Assembly (NCBI RefSeq): GCF_900182605.1
Contig: NZ_FXTB01000001.1
Coordinates: 1 to 64,000 of the forward strand
DNA: 64,000 nucleotides
Source of the DNA: Saccharicrinis carchari
GTDB taxonomy: Bacteria; Bacteroidota; Bacteroidia; Bacteroidales; Marinilabiliaceae
Reading direction: 5' to 3'
In this document: piece by piece, positions 62,958 to 64,000 of the stretch
Layout: each line of letters opens with the position of its first letter
Numbering within the stretch: the first letter of the stretch is position 1
Translations under genes and position numbers: made by a program
The notes under the pieces: generated by a model
The model's database searches: none
What the model was told of the DNA's origin: nothing
The model's input: only the letters and a program-made list of their open reading frames with translations

Positions 62958-64000
62958 TCAAAACGTCCAACTGTAACTTACCGAGGGGATAATGGGGAAG
63001 AGGGTTTGTTTGTACAGGCGGGGCTCTGTCAGTTCCCATCCGATGGCATTCAATTCGTTGTCCCAGAAATAATAATAGGCATTTTGGCGGTTGTAGAGGT
63101 TATATACGCTGAGGCGCCAGATACGCTCTCCCCGGCTTCTTTTTTTAATAAAGTTTATGCCTACGTCCAGGCGGTGGTAGGCTTGCATGCGGGTGCTGTT
63201 TTTACCGTCGTATATTTCCACGCTAACATAGGGCTTTTCGTATTCATCTTTTGGTTCGTGGGGCACCATGAAATGTTCCTTGGCCAGGGTAATGGCATTG
63301 CCCGTGTTATATACCCATGAGGCAAAAACATCGATGCTGGGTCTTATTTGGTGCTGCACCACAATACTGATGTCGTGCGGACGGTCATAACGGTACGGAT
63401 ATCGTTTGCCCTGGTTTACCTCCCCGAACTTGCGGGTGGTCTCCGAGAGGGTGTAGCCAATCCATCCCGTTGTTTTGCCCTTATTTTTCTTCAGGAAAAA
63501 TTCAATGCCCCTGGCGGTTCCTTTGCCCTTGCCTTCTACATGGTTTTCCCAATTGCCCAGGCCCGTAAAGTAGGACACCCCGTCCTTGAACGAAATCAGA
63601 TTATCCATCTCCTTATAATAGGCTTCAACGCTTATCTCAAATTTTTTATCGGCGGTGGTATGTGCCCACCCCACGGAGTACTGTACCGATAGTTGCGGGG
63701 CGAGCCGTTTTGTGGGCGGCAACCAATAATCCGACGGCATGCCGGTGCTGCTGCCCGTGAGCAGGTGTACGTTCTGCTGCATTTGGGCATATCCCAACTT
63801 TAACGAATGGTGCGGCATAAAGCGGTAGTTGAATGCCAGGCGGGGTTCAATGCTTGGGTATATTTTTCTGTCCACCTTATAATTGGCATATCTCAAACCC
63901 AAATTAAAACTGATGTTGGGGCTAAGCTGAATTTCGTTTTCGATGTAAACATTGGCCTCCATAGCCTCCTCGCGGTAGTTTACATGCGTAGAGTCGTTGG
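62958..64000 (-). CDS. TonB-dependent receptor, C-terminal part (truncated by window)
   Basis: The frame is open through the right end of the window; an internal ATG at 63962 is not the true start. The visible 346 or so residues are the last part of an outer-membrane beta-barrel. Typical beta-strand segments are YIENEIQLSPNISFNLGLRYANY, PSIEPRLAFNYRFMPHHSLKLGYAQMQQNVHLL, SVQYSVGWAHTTADKKFEISVEAYYKEMDNL and GWIGYTLSETTRKFGEVNQGKRYPYRYDRPHDISIV, with the terminal aromatic SYSWTF. The sequence looks like carboxypeptidase-regulatory/TonB receptors of Bacteroidota rather than a SusC with SusD. Substrate unknown. Confidence 0.88.
   Translation of the reverse strand, partial: NDSTHVNYREEAMEANVYIENEIQLSPNISFNLGLRYANYKVDRKIYPSIEPRLAFNYRFMPHHSLKLGYAQMQQNVHLLTGSSTGMPSDYWLPPTKRLAPQLSVQYSVGWAHTTADKKFEISVEAYYKEMDNLISFKDGVSYFTGLGNWENHVEGKGKGTARGIEFFLKKNKGKTTGWIGYTLSETTRKFGEVNQGKRYPYRYDRPHDISIVVQHQIRPSIDVFASWVYNTGNAITLAKEHFMVPHEPKDEYEKPYVSVEIYDGKNSTRMQAYHRLDVGINFIKKRSRGERIWRLSVYNLYNRQNAYYYFWDNELNAIGWELTEPRLYKQTLFPIIPSVSYSWTF

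Overview
The window looks like chromosomal DNA of a Bacteroidota bacterium. The evidence is two SusC/SusD loci, each with its own ECF sigma factor and FecR-type anti-sigma factor, many lipoprotein signal peptides, TAnnTTTG-type promoter boxes, and proteins typical of the phylum such as DUF2851. I infer a Bacteroidales/Marinilabiliales-like, glycan-degrading organism. The exact genus cannot be read from the sequence alone.

Layout. (1) 0.4-18.5 kb, minus strand: polysaccharide utilisation locus 1 (PUL1). In transcription order it holds ECF sigma, FecR, SusC, SusD, two Cys-type sulfatases, a GH123-like N-acetylgalactosaminidase, a glycerophosphodiester phosphodiesterase, an endonuclease/exonuclease/phosphatase-fold (EEP) lipoprotein and a GH20 hexosaminidase. 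The likely target is a sulfated, HexNAc-rich and possibly phosphodiester-bearing glycoconjugate. (2) 18.7-20.3 kb: a divergent YfcC-type transporter. (3) 20.3-21.6 kb: gene remnants (a deleted second copy of the PUL1 EEP gene, a truncated ankyrin protein and a leucine-rich repeat (LRR) fragment). (4) 21.6-29.0 kb, plus strand: accessory genes. These are a four-helix membrane protein coupled to an aspartic protease, a SRPBCC protein with an AraC regulator, a secreted VOC protein, a TfoX C-terminal domain protein, and an AraC/DUF5367/DUF1772/NmrA cluster. (5) 29.3-42.3 kb, minus strand: PUL2, with ECF sigma, FecR, SusC, SusD, a small lipoprotein, a GH110 alpha-1,3-galactosidase and a GH95 alpha-L-fucosidase. 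GH110 plus GH95 fits B-antigen-like glycans or other alpha-galactosylated, fucosylated glycans. (6) 42.6-62.4 kb: mostly core genes (DUF2851, K+ channel, rpsO, pnp, prolyl oligopeptidase, deoxynucleoside kinase, OmpA/TPR lipoprotein, TrmH-type methyltransferase, sucC, nucleotide-sugar epimerase, lepA). (7) 63-64 kb: the C-terminal part of another TonB-dependent receptor, cut by the window end.

The most interesting signals are non-coding. In both PULs the FecR-susC gap carries an intrinsic terminator on the strand opposite to susC, preceded by a second hairpin. A TAnnTTTG box on that same strand sits directly against the susC start codon. Together these predict cis-antisense RNAs over the susC leader. 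A structured palindromic element recurs upstream of susC (PUL1), GH110 (PUL2) and, as a head-to-head pair, GH123 (PUL1); stem sequences differ between copies while the fold is kept. Several other dispersed repeats lie in PUL intergenic DNA. All coordinates and structures were read by eye; no searches or folding programs were run.
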